Positions 46,375-58,140 of a stretch of DNA of 64,000 nucleotides are shown here, in pieces. This DNA comes from Halichoerus grypus (lineage: Eukaryota; Chordata; Mammalia; Carnivora; Phocidae). Numbering within the stretch: the first letter of the stretch is position 1; the number at the start of each line of letters is the position of its first letter. A model generated the notes under the pieces. That model saw only the letters and a list, made by a program, of their open reading frames with translations, was not told where the DNA came from and ran no database searches. The translations under genes were made by a program, and so were the position numbers. Location of the stretch: NCBI RefSeq assembly GCF_964656455.1, contig NC_135715.1:76831414-76895413 (forward strand). Reading direction: 5' to 3'.

Positions 46375-47130
46375 GATGCATATGTTGAACAAACATCTTT
46401 CAATGCTTAGTACTGTGTTCAACATTTTGTACAGATAGATGAATAGGATCCAGCACATGTCCTCAAGAAAAATGCATTCTAGTTAACAGTGTTTCTTAAT
46501 TTTTTTCAAATGGAACACTGTATAAAATACTGTACTTTCATAAAATAATATACATAAACCATTATAAAAATGCACTCTGATATTTTAAATTTCATTGCAT
46601 TCTATTCTATTCTGCTACATTTTTTAATGTCCCACTACACAAGGTTTATGTGAGTTATGAATGGGTTACTATTCACAACTTGAAAACATTGGTCCAAGTG
46701 AGAATATGATAAGCATTATAAGAGAAGTATAGGCAAACTTTCTATGAAATCAGAAAGTGACACAATTATTGCCATCTGTGAGGTCAGAGGTCTCCATGAG
46801 AAGTGGCATAAGCCCTCAAAAGATAGCATTTAGGGTAGACAGACATAGAAGGGCAGGCATTCCAAGTGGACAGAACAGTGTAAGTAAAGACAGAAGGGCA
46901 CAAAAACATGGCACATGCCTCCATAATAGTGAGTAGTAGAATGCAGTGAGGTTGATAAAAAATGCTGAGAAATCAATCAGGAAATGTTTGGTGGAGTCAA
47001 CTGGACCCTGAATGTCTGCCTAAGGCATTGGGATTACATTCTGTAGGCAGCACTAAGCAGAGAAATGTTTTAGTCAGACCACTGCTCTGGGAAGATTAAT
47101 CTTGCAGTAATCTATAAAATGAGTAGAGGG
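46375..47130 (-). repeat. L2 LINE, interrupted
   Basis: The 3' end lies at 46375-46487 (TTGAACAAACATCTTTCAATGC, CTCAAGAAAAATGCATTC). After a hAT fragment it resumes at about 46735-47130 (GGGCAGGCATTCCAAGTGG, GGGATTACATTCTGTAGGC, AAATGTTTTAGTCAGACC). Both halves read as reverse L2. Confidence 0.5.
46487..46692. mobile_element. hAT-type DNA transposon fragment
   Basis: The ends CAGTGTTTCTTAA and CTTGAAAACATTG form imperfect inverted repeats of the hAT/Charlie type. The interior TTCATAAAATAATATACATAA...TTTCATTGCATTCTATTC is AT-rich and non-coding. It sits inside an L2. Confidence 0.5.
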
Positions 47131-47229
47131 CAAGTTTAAAGGCTTTGGAGCTAGTCTGGGGGCCACTGCATTTTTCTTGTGAGAACCAAGGGGGTCTTAA
47201 CCCAGAAGTGTGTTTCCTGGCTTTTTCTT

Positions 47230-47455
47230 GGGTTTGGGACAAAATTCCTATATGATTTGACTTTGTCTACCTCTCCAGCCTCAGCAAGTGTTATCCCTCC
47301 ACTGTACCCTATACTCCAGCCACACTGGCCTTTCAGTGCCTTGGATGCTTCCCACTTTGTCCATCTCATGACTTCATACATGCTGTTCCCTCTCCTTGGA
47401 CCATGCCATGTACTGCCCACCCATCTGTCTAGTGCCCACCATCCTTAGGGGTAGG
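47230..47455 (+). repeat. L2 LINE fragment
   Basis: TCTACCTCTCCAGCCTCA, CTCCAGCCACACTGGCC and ATGCTGTTCCCTCTCCTTGG are strong L2 landmarks in sense. Confidence 0.65.
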
Positions 47456-47474
47456 CTCAATGCCACTGCCTCAT

Positions 47475-47600
47475 TATTAGTCCCATTCACAGATGAGAAC
47501 ACCAAGGACTGGAGGGGTTTGTAACTTGCTTAAGGTTACGCAGCTAATAAATGGAAAGCTAGCTTTCATATCCAGGAAGTCTGTTTACAGAGTGACATGA
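47475..47600 (-). repeat. MIR SINE fragment
   Basis: CATTCACAGATGAGAACACCAAGGACTGGAG and TAACTTGCTTAAGGTTACGCAGC are, in pieces, reverse MIR. Confidence 0.65.
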
Positions 47601-48435
47601 GATGGTTACTTCTTGGACATATTTGGATTTTCAGGGGAACCAGACATCTGCCAGAAGGAAAGGCTACTCTCGACACAAGCCGTCTTTCCAAGGCTCACAG
47701 TCACTTCCCTCCGTATTTCTCCTCCAGCTTCCTATCTCTTATCTGATTGGCAAATCCTCACCATACCCTCTGAACAAAATTCTGGATGGAGTCAGGCCGA
47801 ATGCATAGTTTATCACCTATGTCCCTGTTGAGCTAGAGTCCCCTCACCCCCCATTAGGCCACATGGGCACATGGCCATGTGAGTACTACAGTGTCAGCTA
47901 AAAGCTGATATTGAGTAGAGTGGGCATGGGCCTGATATATTAAATACCCATTACACAAAGTAGAAAACTGACAATCACATATGCTCAGTTACTATCCAGA
48001 GTCTCATGCTGATATTTTGATTCTTTTTAAATCTTACCATAACTTTTTTTTTTTAAATTGCATTGTTTTTCTCTCTAACCTGCCATCTTCTTGAGTATAC
48101 TGCTAATTACCTTGCTTTTTCCATCATGCAGACCAGGAACCAGAAACTTACATAACAATTATTTTCCTTCACCTTCTTAAAATTAAAACACAACTTCGTG
48201 AAATAGATAAATGTTCTGAAGTGATTATGGCTAGCCCTTTCTTTCTCCACAGGAGACAAACCAATTTCCTTTTGATTAAGTTTGTTTATGTCTTTTATTA
48301 TAAGTTTTCTGTCATGCATGATAGGTTAAAAAACATCCTATTTAGTTTCTTTTCTACATTCCCTCTCTCCCACTGCTTTTAGGACAAATAATATGGGCAC
48401 AGAAACAGAGCCCAATTGTCAAGAGATTTTTAACA
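47601..48435. other. unique noncoding sequence
   Basis: No gene or repeat recognised. Confidence 0.4.
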
Positions 48436-48439
48436 AGAT

Positions 48440-48735
48440 AACATAGTGCTCTGGGCTTGGAGTTGGACAAGCCTGGGTTAAAACTTGTCTCTTCCCTCCC
48501 TGGTTCTGTGATCTGGAAGGTTCCTAAGTGCCATGAGGTTTTCCATCTTATGTGTCATTTGTAAAATTCTGAATGGCCTGACAAATGATATTATTGAGTC
48601 ATTAGATAGAACTATTACTGAGTGATTATTCTGAAGATTAAATGAGATAATATATTTAAAGCATCAAGAAAAATTCCTAACACAGATTCAGTACCAATTA
48701 TATGGTACTTAGTACTATTAGTACTAGCATTTTTA
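48440..48735 (+). repeat. near-full-length MIR SINE
   Basis: GCTCTGGGCTTGGAGTTGG, CCTGGGTTAAAACTTGTC, TTCTGTGATCTGG, TGTGTCATTTGTAAAATTC and AGATTAAATGAGATAATATATTTAAAGC follow MIR from 5' to 3', with an extra stretch in the middle. Confidence 0.65.
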
Positions 48736-48892
48736 TAAATAAATTAAAGATTACAGGTAGGAAACATGCTATCCTTTGATAAATAAAGTATGTGCTTGAT
48801 TTACTTCTATATATTTTCAGTTTACTAGTTGTGGTCTTTGTGATGGTATGTTCCAAATACGGATCATTGTTTTCAAAGTCCTCACATCGTTT

Positions 48893-49075
48893 TGTTTATT
48901 TATTTTTATTTATTTTTATTGTTATGTTAATCACCATACATTACATCATTAGTTTTTGATGTAGTGTTCCATGATTCATTGTTTGTGTATAACACCCAGT
49001 GCTCCATGAAGAACGTGCCCTCTTTAATACCCATCACCAGGCCAACCCATCCTCCCACCCCCCTCCCCTCTAGAA
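48893..49075 (-). mobile_element. short 5'-truncated L1 3' end
   Basis: The last ~180 bp of a carnivoran L1 in reverse, ending in module B, with a long T/TTTA tract on the left. Confidence 0.9.
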
Positions 49076-49204
49076 CATTTTAAAGTTTTATTGGGTCTGA
49101 TATGTGTTTATCTTTCTCATACAAAAATCATTTCAAAAATTAATAATGAGTCCATGCAAGTGAGATTAGAATTTATATACTTAAGTACAAACTAAGAAAA
49201 TAAT

Positions 49205-49345
49205 GAAAGCAATCAAACCTGGTTTTACTCCAGCTTTGGCATTTACTAGCTGACCCACATCTAGTCACTAAACTTCCTGCAGATCCAGTTTCCATTTCTG
49301 CACAATGCAGATAGTGATGAAACATGGCTTTTTCTTTGGGCTACC
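49205..49345 (+). repeat. MIR SINE fragment
   Basis: CAAACCTGGTTTTACTCCAGC, TTGGCATTTACTAGCTGACC and CAGTTTCCATTTCTGCACAATG match the MIR core in sense. Confidence 0.6.
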
Positions 49346-49454
49346 TGGACAGGAGCTTATGACTAGGCTTCAAAGAGTCTATTAATCCTGAATTATATGT
49401 AGTATTTTGATGTTTGGGCATGTGTGTAAAATGGGGAAGGGGAAAGGTCTATAG

Positions 49455-50158
49455 GAGTGCTATCCAACAGATATATCAATAGATACAGCCACATATGCAA
49501 TTTTTTGCTTGTAGATCTGGAAAAGTAAAGAGAAACTGTAACATTTAATTATATACTTTATTTAACTCAATATATCAAAAATATGATTTTTTCAACATGA
49601 AATTGACATAATTATTAACTACAGATTTTATATTCTTACTTATTTTTTAAAGATTTTATTTATTTATTTGAGAGAGAGAGAGACAGAGATAGTGAGAGAA
49701 AGTATGAGCGGGGAGGAGAGGGAGAAGCAGACTCCCTGCTGAGCAGGGAGCCCAATGCAGGGCTCGATTCCAGGACCCTGAGATCGTAACCTGAGCTGAA
49801 GACAGACGCTTAACCAACTGAACCACATAGGTGCCCCAACAGATTTTACATTCTTTTTGTTTGTTTGTTTAAGTCTTTGAAATCTGGGGTATATTCTATA
49901 CTTACAGCATATCTCAATTGTGCTATATCTTCACTGGAAATACTTGGCCTGTAATTAGATTTTATGAAAAATGGATTCACATACTCAAGTTATTCCAGAG
50001 TTAAAATTTTTTCCACTAACTAGTTAAGTATTATTTTTTACATTAAATGTAAATTAATTGTTATTAAATGAATTAAAAATTTAGTTCCTCAGCCATGCTA
50101 TCTACATTTCAGTGCTCTGTGGGCACATGTGGCTACTACCTACCTTTTTGGAGAGCAC
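49455..50158. mobile_element. hAT/Charlie-like DNA transposon, split by a SINE
   Basis: The ends AGTGCTATCCAAC and TTTTGGAGAGCACAC are imperfect inverted repeats. AGCCACATATGCAATTTTT, TTTATTTAACTCAATATATC, TACTTACAGCATATCTCAATTG and GCACATGTGGCTACTACC match a remembered mammalian non-autonomous hAT family. No transposase frame is present. A CAN-SINE interrupts it at 49645-49838. Confidence 0.6.
49645..49838 (-). mobile_element. CAN-SINE
   Basis: A complete minus-strand copy. The target-site duplication ACAGATTTTATATTCTT (49621-49637) is repeated as ACAGATTTTACATTCTT (49839-49855). Confidence 0.95.
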
Positions 50159-50586
50159 ACTTTGGTCGCTTTCAACAGATTTAAAGAGTAACACCTTCCC
50201 TCCAAAAAAAACACTGCACAACATAAGCCTCATCATACTGAATATTTCTCAGACAAGTTTGCTTTCCAAATTGTGAAATAATTGTTTCTTATTGAAAGAA
50301 CAGCTATATTCTTTTGGCAAAGTCAGCTTTTTAGAGAATACTTACATATATAGTAATACATAAGGCCCCAGAGCCAGCAGTAGACAGATAATAGGGTCAA
50401 TTTTCATAGCTCTCAGACATTTGATATCAAGTTCCTAAAAATATTAACAGACATAAACATTTCAACACTAACCAAAACTTTTAACAACAACAAATATAAT
50501 TTAGAGGACTTATAACAAATTGACAACTATTTAATTATTTCCAAGATGTTAAAAACAAAGATAATTGTTGAGATAATATCATCATT

Positions 50587-50739
50587 CTTTTATTTTATTT
50601 TAGAGAGAGAGAGAGAGGCAGAGGGAGAAGCAGGCTCCCCACTGAGCAGGGAGCCCGATGCGGAACTCGATCCCAGGACCCTGGGATCATGACCTGAGCC
50701 AAAGGCAGAAGCTTAACCATCTGAGCCACTCAGGCGCCC
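50587..50739 (-). mobile_element. CAN-SINE, shortened
   Basis: A minus-strand copy of only about 153 bp, with a short GA-rich segment in place of the usual 3' region. The target-site duplication AATATCATCATT (50575-50586) is repeated as AATATCACCATT (50740-50751), so the short form was inserted as such or lost sequence internally. Confidence 0.9.
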
Positions 50740-50967
50740 AATATCACCATTATTTTAAAAAGCAAAGGGTGACGGGGTACAAGTGGGATGGGATTGCAGT
50801 CCCAAATAGTGGTAAGAATTAGTAGTCAGCAAAAGGGTGGTTCTTCTCTGGAAAGGTCTGCTGGAAAACTCATATTGACAGTGCCTTTCTTATTGCTTTA
50901 TTTTTCTAAAACTTAATAATAGAAAAAAGTACAACAGAAAAAACATGTGAGGATGTAAAACTTAAAG

Positions 50968-51241
50968 CAGTGTATTTCAATCTGCATATCTGGACCCATT
51001 AAAGGGTTGGAAAAGCAGCATGTTTGGTTTTAAAGAAAAGAAATAGACTAAGTGACCAGAATGGCAACCGTGAAAGAGAGAGAGAGAGAAGAAAAAAGAA
51101 AGAAAAAGAAAAGAGAAAGGATTATTTTTGTTTCATGAAGTTCTTTTCTTTTTTAGTTTTGGTCGGTGTATACCTTTACTGGGTCGTGAATGGGAAGTAC
51201 TTTTTAATATAGATCCCAGTCAAATTATTTGGAAAACACTG
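50968..51241. mobile_element. hAT-type DNA transposon fragment
   Basis: CAGTGTATTTCAA and TTGGAAAACACTG are imperfect inverted ends. The interior GGACCCATTAAAGGG...TTCATGAAGTTCTTTTC and GAAGTACTTTTTAATAT fits a non-autonomous hAT. A GA-rich tract (51074-51120) has expanded inside it. Confidence 0.5.
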
Positions 51242-51370
51242 GTCTAGAAAAAAGCACAACAAAAACCTATTTTCAAAAGATTCCTAATTTTCATCATTAG
51301 TACCAATAACAAACTGAATGAAAGAATGGAGGCAGATCAATTAATCTTTTGTTCTTGTAAAATTTTTTAT

Positions 51371-51620
51371 TATTATTATGTTATGTTAATCACCATACAT
51401 TACATCATTAGTTTTTGATGTAGTGTTCCATGATTCATTGTTTGCATATAACACCCAGTGCTCCATGCAGTACGTGCCCTCTTTAATACCCATCACCAGG
51501 CTAACCCATCGCCCCACCCCTCTCCCCTCTAGAACCCTCAGTTTGTTTCTCAGAGTCCATCGTCTTTCATGGTTCGTCTCCCCCTCTGATTTCCCCCCCT
51601 TCATTCTTCCCTTCCTGCTA
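51371..51620 (-). mobile_element. short 5'-truncated L1 3' end
   Basis: The last ~250 bp of a carnivoran L1 in reverse (module B). The target-site duplication GTTCTTGTAAAATTTTTTAT (51351-51370) is repeated as GTTCTTGTAAATTTTTTTAT (51621-51640). The apparent open frames on both strands here are read from L1 3' UTR. Confidence 0.95.
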
Positions 51621-51640
51621 GTTCTTGTAAATTTTTTTAT

Positions 51641-52689
51641 CCATGAAGTGGGTACTATATTATCTGCTCCAGCAAATGAAAGAAATGTTAAACCTTGCAA
51701 TACAGTCTTTAAGGTGTCAAATAAATATGAGATCTTATATAAGTCTCAAACAGCTTGAATTTCTGCCAGTTATGACGGTGAACTCTTGGCATCATGGGCT
51801 GCTAAGCTTCTCACCAGTAATCAGTTCCACAATTCAGGTGGGGTTTAGAATGAAGAGTTGCTGCCCAGATGATTTGTTGATGAATATGACTTTATTTCTC
51901 TCTTATGTCTGAAACCAAAATTCTCAAACCATTTATTTTTTTCCATGTGTATTATTCATTGGAATTAATGTATTTGGGCATTCTACTAGATACTTGTATC
52001 AAGTTGAGTATATAATGGATAAAATGCTGGAAAAATACATTGAATATGTAGAGCAAATCTTAAAATTAAAAAAAAAACTTTTTCAGTTATTAAGCAAGAA
52101 AACCTCTAAACTATTTTAAATATGAGCCAAGTTTGAATGGAACACAATGGGCTTGAGGAGCACACATCATGAGCTTTGGAAGAACCTTCCGGTTTTCATT
52201 CTAGCCTTTCTACTAAGCCCTTGCAGGTTGCTTTCCCCCAAATCCCTTTTGCTTTTCTAAAAAATACAATTTTCTTCTGTAAGGCATTTCCTAAACTGAA
52301 AAAAAAAGAAGTTTGTCTATTGCCGATCCAGTCTGTCCCCTTGATTTCACAGTCAGAAAACAGTGTTGGAGAGATGAGGGTTACCCAGTTAGCTCTTGAG
52401 CCAAAAGTAAACTCTGATCTGCTCTAGCTCACCAACATCCTTAATCCAGGATGAAGAGAGAACACATTCTCCCAATGCCTTTTACATTAAGTGCACATTG
52501 TGGACAAGGTTGGTTCAAGGCACCATTAATTCAAATTTCTATACACTCAGTATTTTACTTGGAAAAACAGAGCTTGAGTTCCTTGACATGGGGAGTGATC
52601 TTTTCTTGATGCTTCATAGGAAGTTTGTCTTATTTTTTAAACTCTTGTTAGTGGGCTGGATCTATGTACTGATGGATTAAAATCAAAGG
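51641..52689. other. unique noncoding sequence
   Basis: No gene recognised. A weak reverse-MIR-like patch lies near 52345-52420. Confidence 0.35.
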
Positions 52690-52775
52690 ACATAAACTTA
52701 TTGAGTCACTATGTTGAACACCTGAAAGTAATGTAATGTTGTGTGTCAACTATACTAAAAAAAAGTAATAAAAGG
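52690..52775 (+). repeat. old L1 3' terminus
   Basis: TATGTTGAACACCTGAAAGTAATGTAATG (in pieces) and GTGTGTCAACTATACT followed by A-rich sequence match an old L1 3' end of a different type from modules A and B. Confidence 0.6.
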
Positions 52776-53398
52776 ACAAGAGCAAAAGTTGAACAGTGTG
52801 AAATCAATGTAAAGAGATCAAGGAAAGGTGAATTCTCTCTCAGAAGTTTGACATTTACTCTTCAGACAGCTTTGGATTCTCTGCAGCTGTGGCCGTGGCC
52901 GTGGTTGGAGTTGTCCAAACTTTCAGGGGTATCTCCAAAAGTATTTTGACTCTGAGTTGTCAGGAATTTTGGCTTCTATCTCCTGTTATCTTCAAAGCCA
53001 TTTGCACTAAGAATTTCCATCCCCAATTTTGGAATCCTTGAAAACATCTCGTCTATTTTTGCCCTTTGCTTTGGTAACTTGGAATGTACTTACACCAGTC
53101 ACAATCTCGCAAAACATCAAGGGGGAAACTAGGAGATTATTTACTGTCCAAACTTTGTGTTGGAGAGCAGTTCTTTCACTCTGAAAGTGATCATGACGAA
53201 TTCAGTACTCTGATAAAAGCTGTCATCCTGGAGATACTTCAGAAGGATCATGGCCTTTAAAACTCTAAAACCTGTCTGGCAGACAGATGTGCAGACATGT
53301 TGTTATTTGTACCTGCTCGTGACCTGGTCTGGACTGGCCACTCCTCATGAACTCAAGTTCACCAGACAGTGTCTAAAACCTATCACTTTCACTTAGAT
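52776..53398. other. unique noncoding sequence
   Basis: No repeat family recognised. A short GGCCGT-type triplication occurs near 52890-52905. Confidence 0.4.
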
Positions 53399-53410
53399 GT
53401 CAAAAGTTTT

Positions 53411-53546
53411 GGGGCACCTGGGTGGCTTCCTACTCTGCAGGAAGCCTGCTTCTCCCTCTCCCACTCCCCCTGCTTGTGTTCCCTCTCTCACTGTGTCTCT
53501 CTCTGTCAAATAAATAAGTAAAATCTTTAAAAATTTTTTTTAAAAA
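53411..53546 (+). mobile_element. CAN-SINE with internal deletion
   Basis: The head GGGGCACCTGGGTGGCT jumps directly to the 3' part TCCTACTCTGCAGGAAGCC, so about 60-70 bp of tRNA-related body is missing. The target-site duplication GTCAAAAGTTT is exact at 53399-53409 and 53547-53557. Confidence 0.9.
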
Positions 53547-53569
53547 GTCAAAAGTTTCAATTCTCTTTT

Positions 53570-53581
53570 TTATAAAAGATT

Positions 53582-53628
<47 letters not shown>

Positions 53629-53795
53629 TTTGAGAGAGAGAAAGAGAGCACAAGCAGGGGGAGCAGCAAGCAGAGGGAGGAGAATCAGACTTCCTGCTGA
53701 GCAGGGAGCCCGATGTGGGGCTCAATCCCAGGACCCGGAGATCATGACCTGAGCTGAAGGCAGACGCTTAACTGACTGAGCGACCCAGGTGTCCT
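53570..53795 (-). mobile_element. CAN-SINE with expanded TTTA tract
   Basis: A complete minus-strand copy. A (TTTA)n tract of about 13 units spans about 53579-53631. The target-site duplication TCAATTCTCTTT (from 53557) is repeated as TCAATTTTCTTT (from 53795). It faces the preceding SINE tail to tail. Confidence 0.9.
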
Positions 53796-53807
53796 CAATT
53801 TTCTTTC

Positions 53808-56115
53808 TTGTTCCAGAACTATCAGAGATTAAAGGCTCAACTTTGATAAAGCTTTAAAAAACAAAACAAAAGATGAACATAAACAACAAGAAGGAAAGTA
53901 TGGAAGCATTTCCCTATGGTCCTATTTGGTTTGACTTCAGCAGTACAAAAAGTCTCATTTTTCTCTAAAATTTAGTGGTCACCTACCTCTTTCATTCAGC
54001 ATCTGTTCATTGTTTATAATAGTAACCTCTTGGTGAACACTGTCCTTTAGGCTTGTTATATTTGTTTTTAATCTACCTTTATTTTTGATAATGCTATAGT
54101 AAATAAATGAGAGAGAAAAATATAATTCAAAAGATTAAAAAAGTCTCTTTCACCTTGTTTCCAAGTGTGCAAATAAACCACCCAAGTAAAAGGTCACATT
54201 TTAATACATGTGCTAACATGCCATCTATTTTATAGAACAAGACCATACTATATCTACTTTTTTTTTTTTTTTTTTACCAAGTTGACATCTTTGACATCTT
54301 TCCAGGTAGGATTATTTAGGTTAAATGAATATAAAGCTTCAACTTGCTCATCTAGAAAATGGGAATTTTATCTATTGTTGGATGAAATGAAATAAACTGG
54401 AACCCAGGCTTGCAAATCCCCCAAACAGACGATACCAGTTAAGCCACCGAGCTTATTTCATAAACATATGCGAAACAACTTATTTCTTGGAAATCCCTCT
54501 GAAAATCATAAATAAAACCTAAGTCATTTTTGTAAAATGATATAAGATAATCACTTTTAATCAATCCTCTGCTGCCTGGAAACTCCTACTGGATTAACCA
54601 ATGAGTAAGAAGTGAAACCACTTCCTCATTTTCACTTTCTAAGCCTTCCCGTAATGTCATGACTCTGACTTTCATACTACTTTCCCGTTAGAAGTCTCCC
54701 TGTTCGCAAACAGTCTTGTTTCTCACTCCATAAAGCATTCATATCAGGTAAAGCTCTCTAAATTTTCTTTTAAGATACATAATTGCTGAGGGCATTATAC
54801 CTAGCGTATAGTAAGCTCTCAAACTCATAAGTACGTTCATTATTATTATGGGGGAAAATAGTAAAATCCAGATGTAATAGCCATTACTTGTTTCAATATA
54901 TGCTATTGCTTGTTTATGGGATCATAATACATTTTGCACAAAGTAGGTACAGCTTGTTTTCCATGAAAAGGATCTATAGAAACCAGTCTTTGAGTCATTG
55001 CATCTTTGTCTTCCATTTGCCCAGCTATGTGTAAATAAATGTATGTAGAAATTGTATATTTGTTGTAAAATTACATACCAGCTCTTTTCCCAAAGAGAGG
55101 TCAAGAGGCTTTATTTCTACAGGAGACACAAGCTGAGTAAAGCCCTAGTCTCAGTATCATTTCAGAAACACCTAAGGCAGCAGGGCTGGAAGATTCCGTG
55201 ATTGCCCAGTACATCCCTTGTTATCATTTCTAGAGTCATGGTTTTAAGGTATTTTCTGAGTTTTTAGCCAAAATAACAAAGTAAAACTACACTAAGAATC
55301 ACATATGTCCTTTTTTAAAAGGTTAGTTGGATTTCCAAAATAGAAGTAGAAGTAGTTGGATTTCCAAAACAAAATCTAACTACATTGCTACCTCCCTAGG
55401 CTTTTATTTGCTCTTTAACTGATGCCTTGTTTTGGTATGTTTTGCTCTTTCTTCTCTCTTGCCTTGACTCTGGCCAATACAATAATTATTTCTCTGATAT
55501 AACCTATCAGAGAGAAGGCAAAGAGGGAAAGTCCTGATTGTAAACATCCCCCAAACATGCTAGGACCTCAATTTCTGGGACATAAAAAATCTTCTGCATA
55601 GATAATAAAGATTGAAAGATGCAGCCCTCCGCTTTCCTTCTGGCCATAAGACCTGGCACGAATCACTCATCATTTCTGGGAAACTCCATGGCTGGAGGAG
55701 AGATCTGTTACCAGGTCCTTCTCTCTCACGCTGACCCCATGCCGGCAGACAAGTCCCTTGAACAGATTGTACCAGCCTGGTGCCAGGTAGTTGTCTTTCG
55801 ATTCCTGTTCCTGCAGATCCCCTGCTTCCTGCAGGGATGCGGGGTGTATGCATTCCTGCTCTGAAACCCAAGTGCAGAGGGCCAGCACGCCAGGAAGCCT
55901 CCCACCGCCTGCAACCCTGTGGTGTAGATTTCAGGCGAGCTCAAGCTGCAGGTTTTCCTGCTTAAGGATCATTTGAATGAAGTCTTAAATGGAATGACGC
56001 TATTTCACAATGAAAACTGATTTTGTTTGGGTTAATCCACGTGTCAATTCTGGATCACTTGGAATATTTATCACAATTATTGAGGTGTTTCCCAACAACA
56101 ATTTCATGCTCAGTT
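53808..56115. other. mostly unique noncoding sequence
   Basis: No gene recognised. A short MIR 3'-end-like patch occurs at about 54785-54850 (ATTATACCTAGCGTATAGTAAGC). A T tract lies at 54258-54276. The GC-richer patch 55620-55960 holds several overlapping frames on both strands without a domain. Confidence 0.35.
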
Positions 56116-56133
56116 GGGCTTTTACGAATTTTC

Positions 56134-56325
56134 TTTTTTTTAAGATTTTATTTATTTATTTGACAGAGAGAGAAAGCACAAGTAGGCAGAGCAGCAGGCA
56201 GAGGCAGAGGGAGAAGCAGACTCCCCGCTGAGCAGGGAGCCTGATGTGGGGCTCCATCCCAGGTCCCTGGGATCATGACCTGAGCCGAAGGAAGCTGCTT
56301 AACCAACTGAGCCACCCAGGCGCCT
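56134..56325 (-). mobile_element. CAN-SINE
   Basis: A complete minus-strand copy. The target-site duplication GGCTTTTACGAATTTTC (56117-56133) is repeated as GGCTTTTACGTATTTTC (56326-56342). Confidence 0.95.
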
Positions 56326-56342
56326 GGCTTTTACGTATTTTC

Positions 56343-57960
56343 AAAGTTTTGTGTTCTTTTCCTCTTTTGTTTTGTTCCCCTATAAATGAAGATAGTTTCA
56401 TGTCTGGGACAAACATACTGCCATGCAAATAGACCCGGAATAACAGAGGGAGGCGCTCAGATAAACCATCTTGGCCTATTCCCTGAGACTCCCAATTTGG
56501 CCCTGCTGCGTTAAAGAAGGATTTACAGAGACTGCATGCCCGGGCCACACGAGTTGCTGAGGCTGCAGTTAGGAAGCCAGCTCCACATGGTTAACGTAGG
56601 GCACGAGGTAGAAGAGTGACAACCATCCAACAGCCTATCAAACATCAGTCATTGGTAACCAGGGGGTGATGAATGCAGGGTGCCTCTTGTCTCAAGCTCA
56701 CATCTTGAACCCCGCGTGCAAGGTTTAAGTTGTGCTCATTCAGGAGGTGAGAGAATAGTAAGTTAGGCTGGTGGCGTGTTTCAGTGGGCTGGTCCATGCA
56801 GCGCAGCTTGGGAGGAGCACAGATTTTTGAGCACACAGCTCAACAGAAGAAGAGCATCCGGGTGTTCTTTGTGTACTGCAGATGGGAGAAGGGTAAGAAC
56901 AGAACCCCAGGATGACTGCCAGTCCCTCAAATCTGTCTTGGCTGGGGACGCCTGTGTCTGAGGCTGCACTGTGCCTGTGTCCTCAGGACATGTCAGCTCA
57001 CTCCAGAAAGAGTAACTCACTGCTTCTATGTCCTCACTTCCTAGGCTGCTGGCCCCGGAGATGCCCATTGCAGGGAATGCCAAGCTGGGGCATTGGCTGT
57101 GCACCTTCAAACCCAGCCACATGCTGCTTCTTAAGTGAACGCTAAGAAGACGCTATCTCTGACAATCACCGTTACACCTGATGGTGGCTCCTTGGGAGGA
57201 TGCCTCCCAACACTCAGAGGACTACCTTGTAAATATTCATGATTTATAATTTCCCTAGTTCTTTCTCTGCCTTCAAGTACAAGTAAAGATTAGAAAATTT
57301 ACTTCATCTCTAACTTGTTACCAAATGCTGAAAATATGAATCGAGCTTTGAGATCCTCAGGAAAAAAAAAAAAAAAAGACCATTTTCTTAGATGGGATTT
57401 TTTTTTCCTTCCTTCTACTCAAGAAATCATGAATCATAGGAATTAGTTAATATTTCAAAGATATGTATTACCATTCTTTTCCCAAAGCATGATGAAATAG
57501 TGATTCTCAGTGCATCTAGAGAAGTATAGAAACAGGTTTCTAGAGAGGATGTTAGCCATGAACATTTGATTTTCACTAGCTGAATATAATGAGCTATAAA
57601 GACAAATTTGACATTTATTTACTGAATGTTACATATCACCTAGATAGAGTGCTAAGTAATATTTCTTGGACTTTCATTATCATCCTGTACCACATTTGGT
57701 CTGTGATGATTGGCACCTAATTCAGCAGGATGAATCCACATTGTGCTAAGACCAGGGATTTAGGCTGGATGCAGAACTGGATCTAATCACTCCAATTCTC
57801 TTTCCTATGCTCTATTATGCAATGGTAAGCCACACACAACCAAGTGAGGATCCTGATTTTGGCTTCCTCTTTGTATTCATTCCCACTACTTCTGCACATC
57901 TGGGGCACTCATTCTTTGCTGTCTTGCACTGGACTCCCTGCTTCGATTTTTTTTTTTTTC
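56343..57960. other. unique noncoding sequence
   Basis: No gene or clear repeat. The GC-richer stretch 56770-57140 has overlapping frames on both strands but nothing recognisable. Confidence 0.35.
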
Positions 57961-57964
57961 CTTT

Positions 57965-58140
57965 ATATGATAGCCAGAGTGATTCCCACAAAAGGAAAAA
58001 AATTGACTGTTTGCTTTTGAGAGTGTTTCAGTGGCTTGTCTTTTCCCATAAGACAAAGTTTAAACCTCCTAAAATGGAATACGGGTCCTCCCTGAGCTGC
58101 TCCTTGTCTACCTCTGCATTTTCATCCAAGTCTGTCTCCT
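57965..58140 (+). repeat. L2 LINE fragment
   Basis: CAGAGTGATTCCCACAAAAGG, TTCAGTGGCTTGTCTTTTCCC, AAGACAAAGTTTAAACCTCC and CTTGTCTACCTCTGCATT follow L2 in sense. Confidence 0.65.

Noticed and set aside
53579..53631. Regular TTTA spacing as a possible CRISPR-like or functional array
   Set aside because: It is the expanded tail microsatellite of a minus-strand CAN-SINE.
55560..55976. Cluster of overlapping frames in a GC-richer patch
   Set aside because: Frames on both strands are mutually overlapping and have no recognisable protein. GC content explains them.
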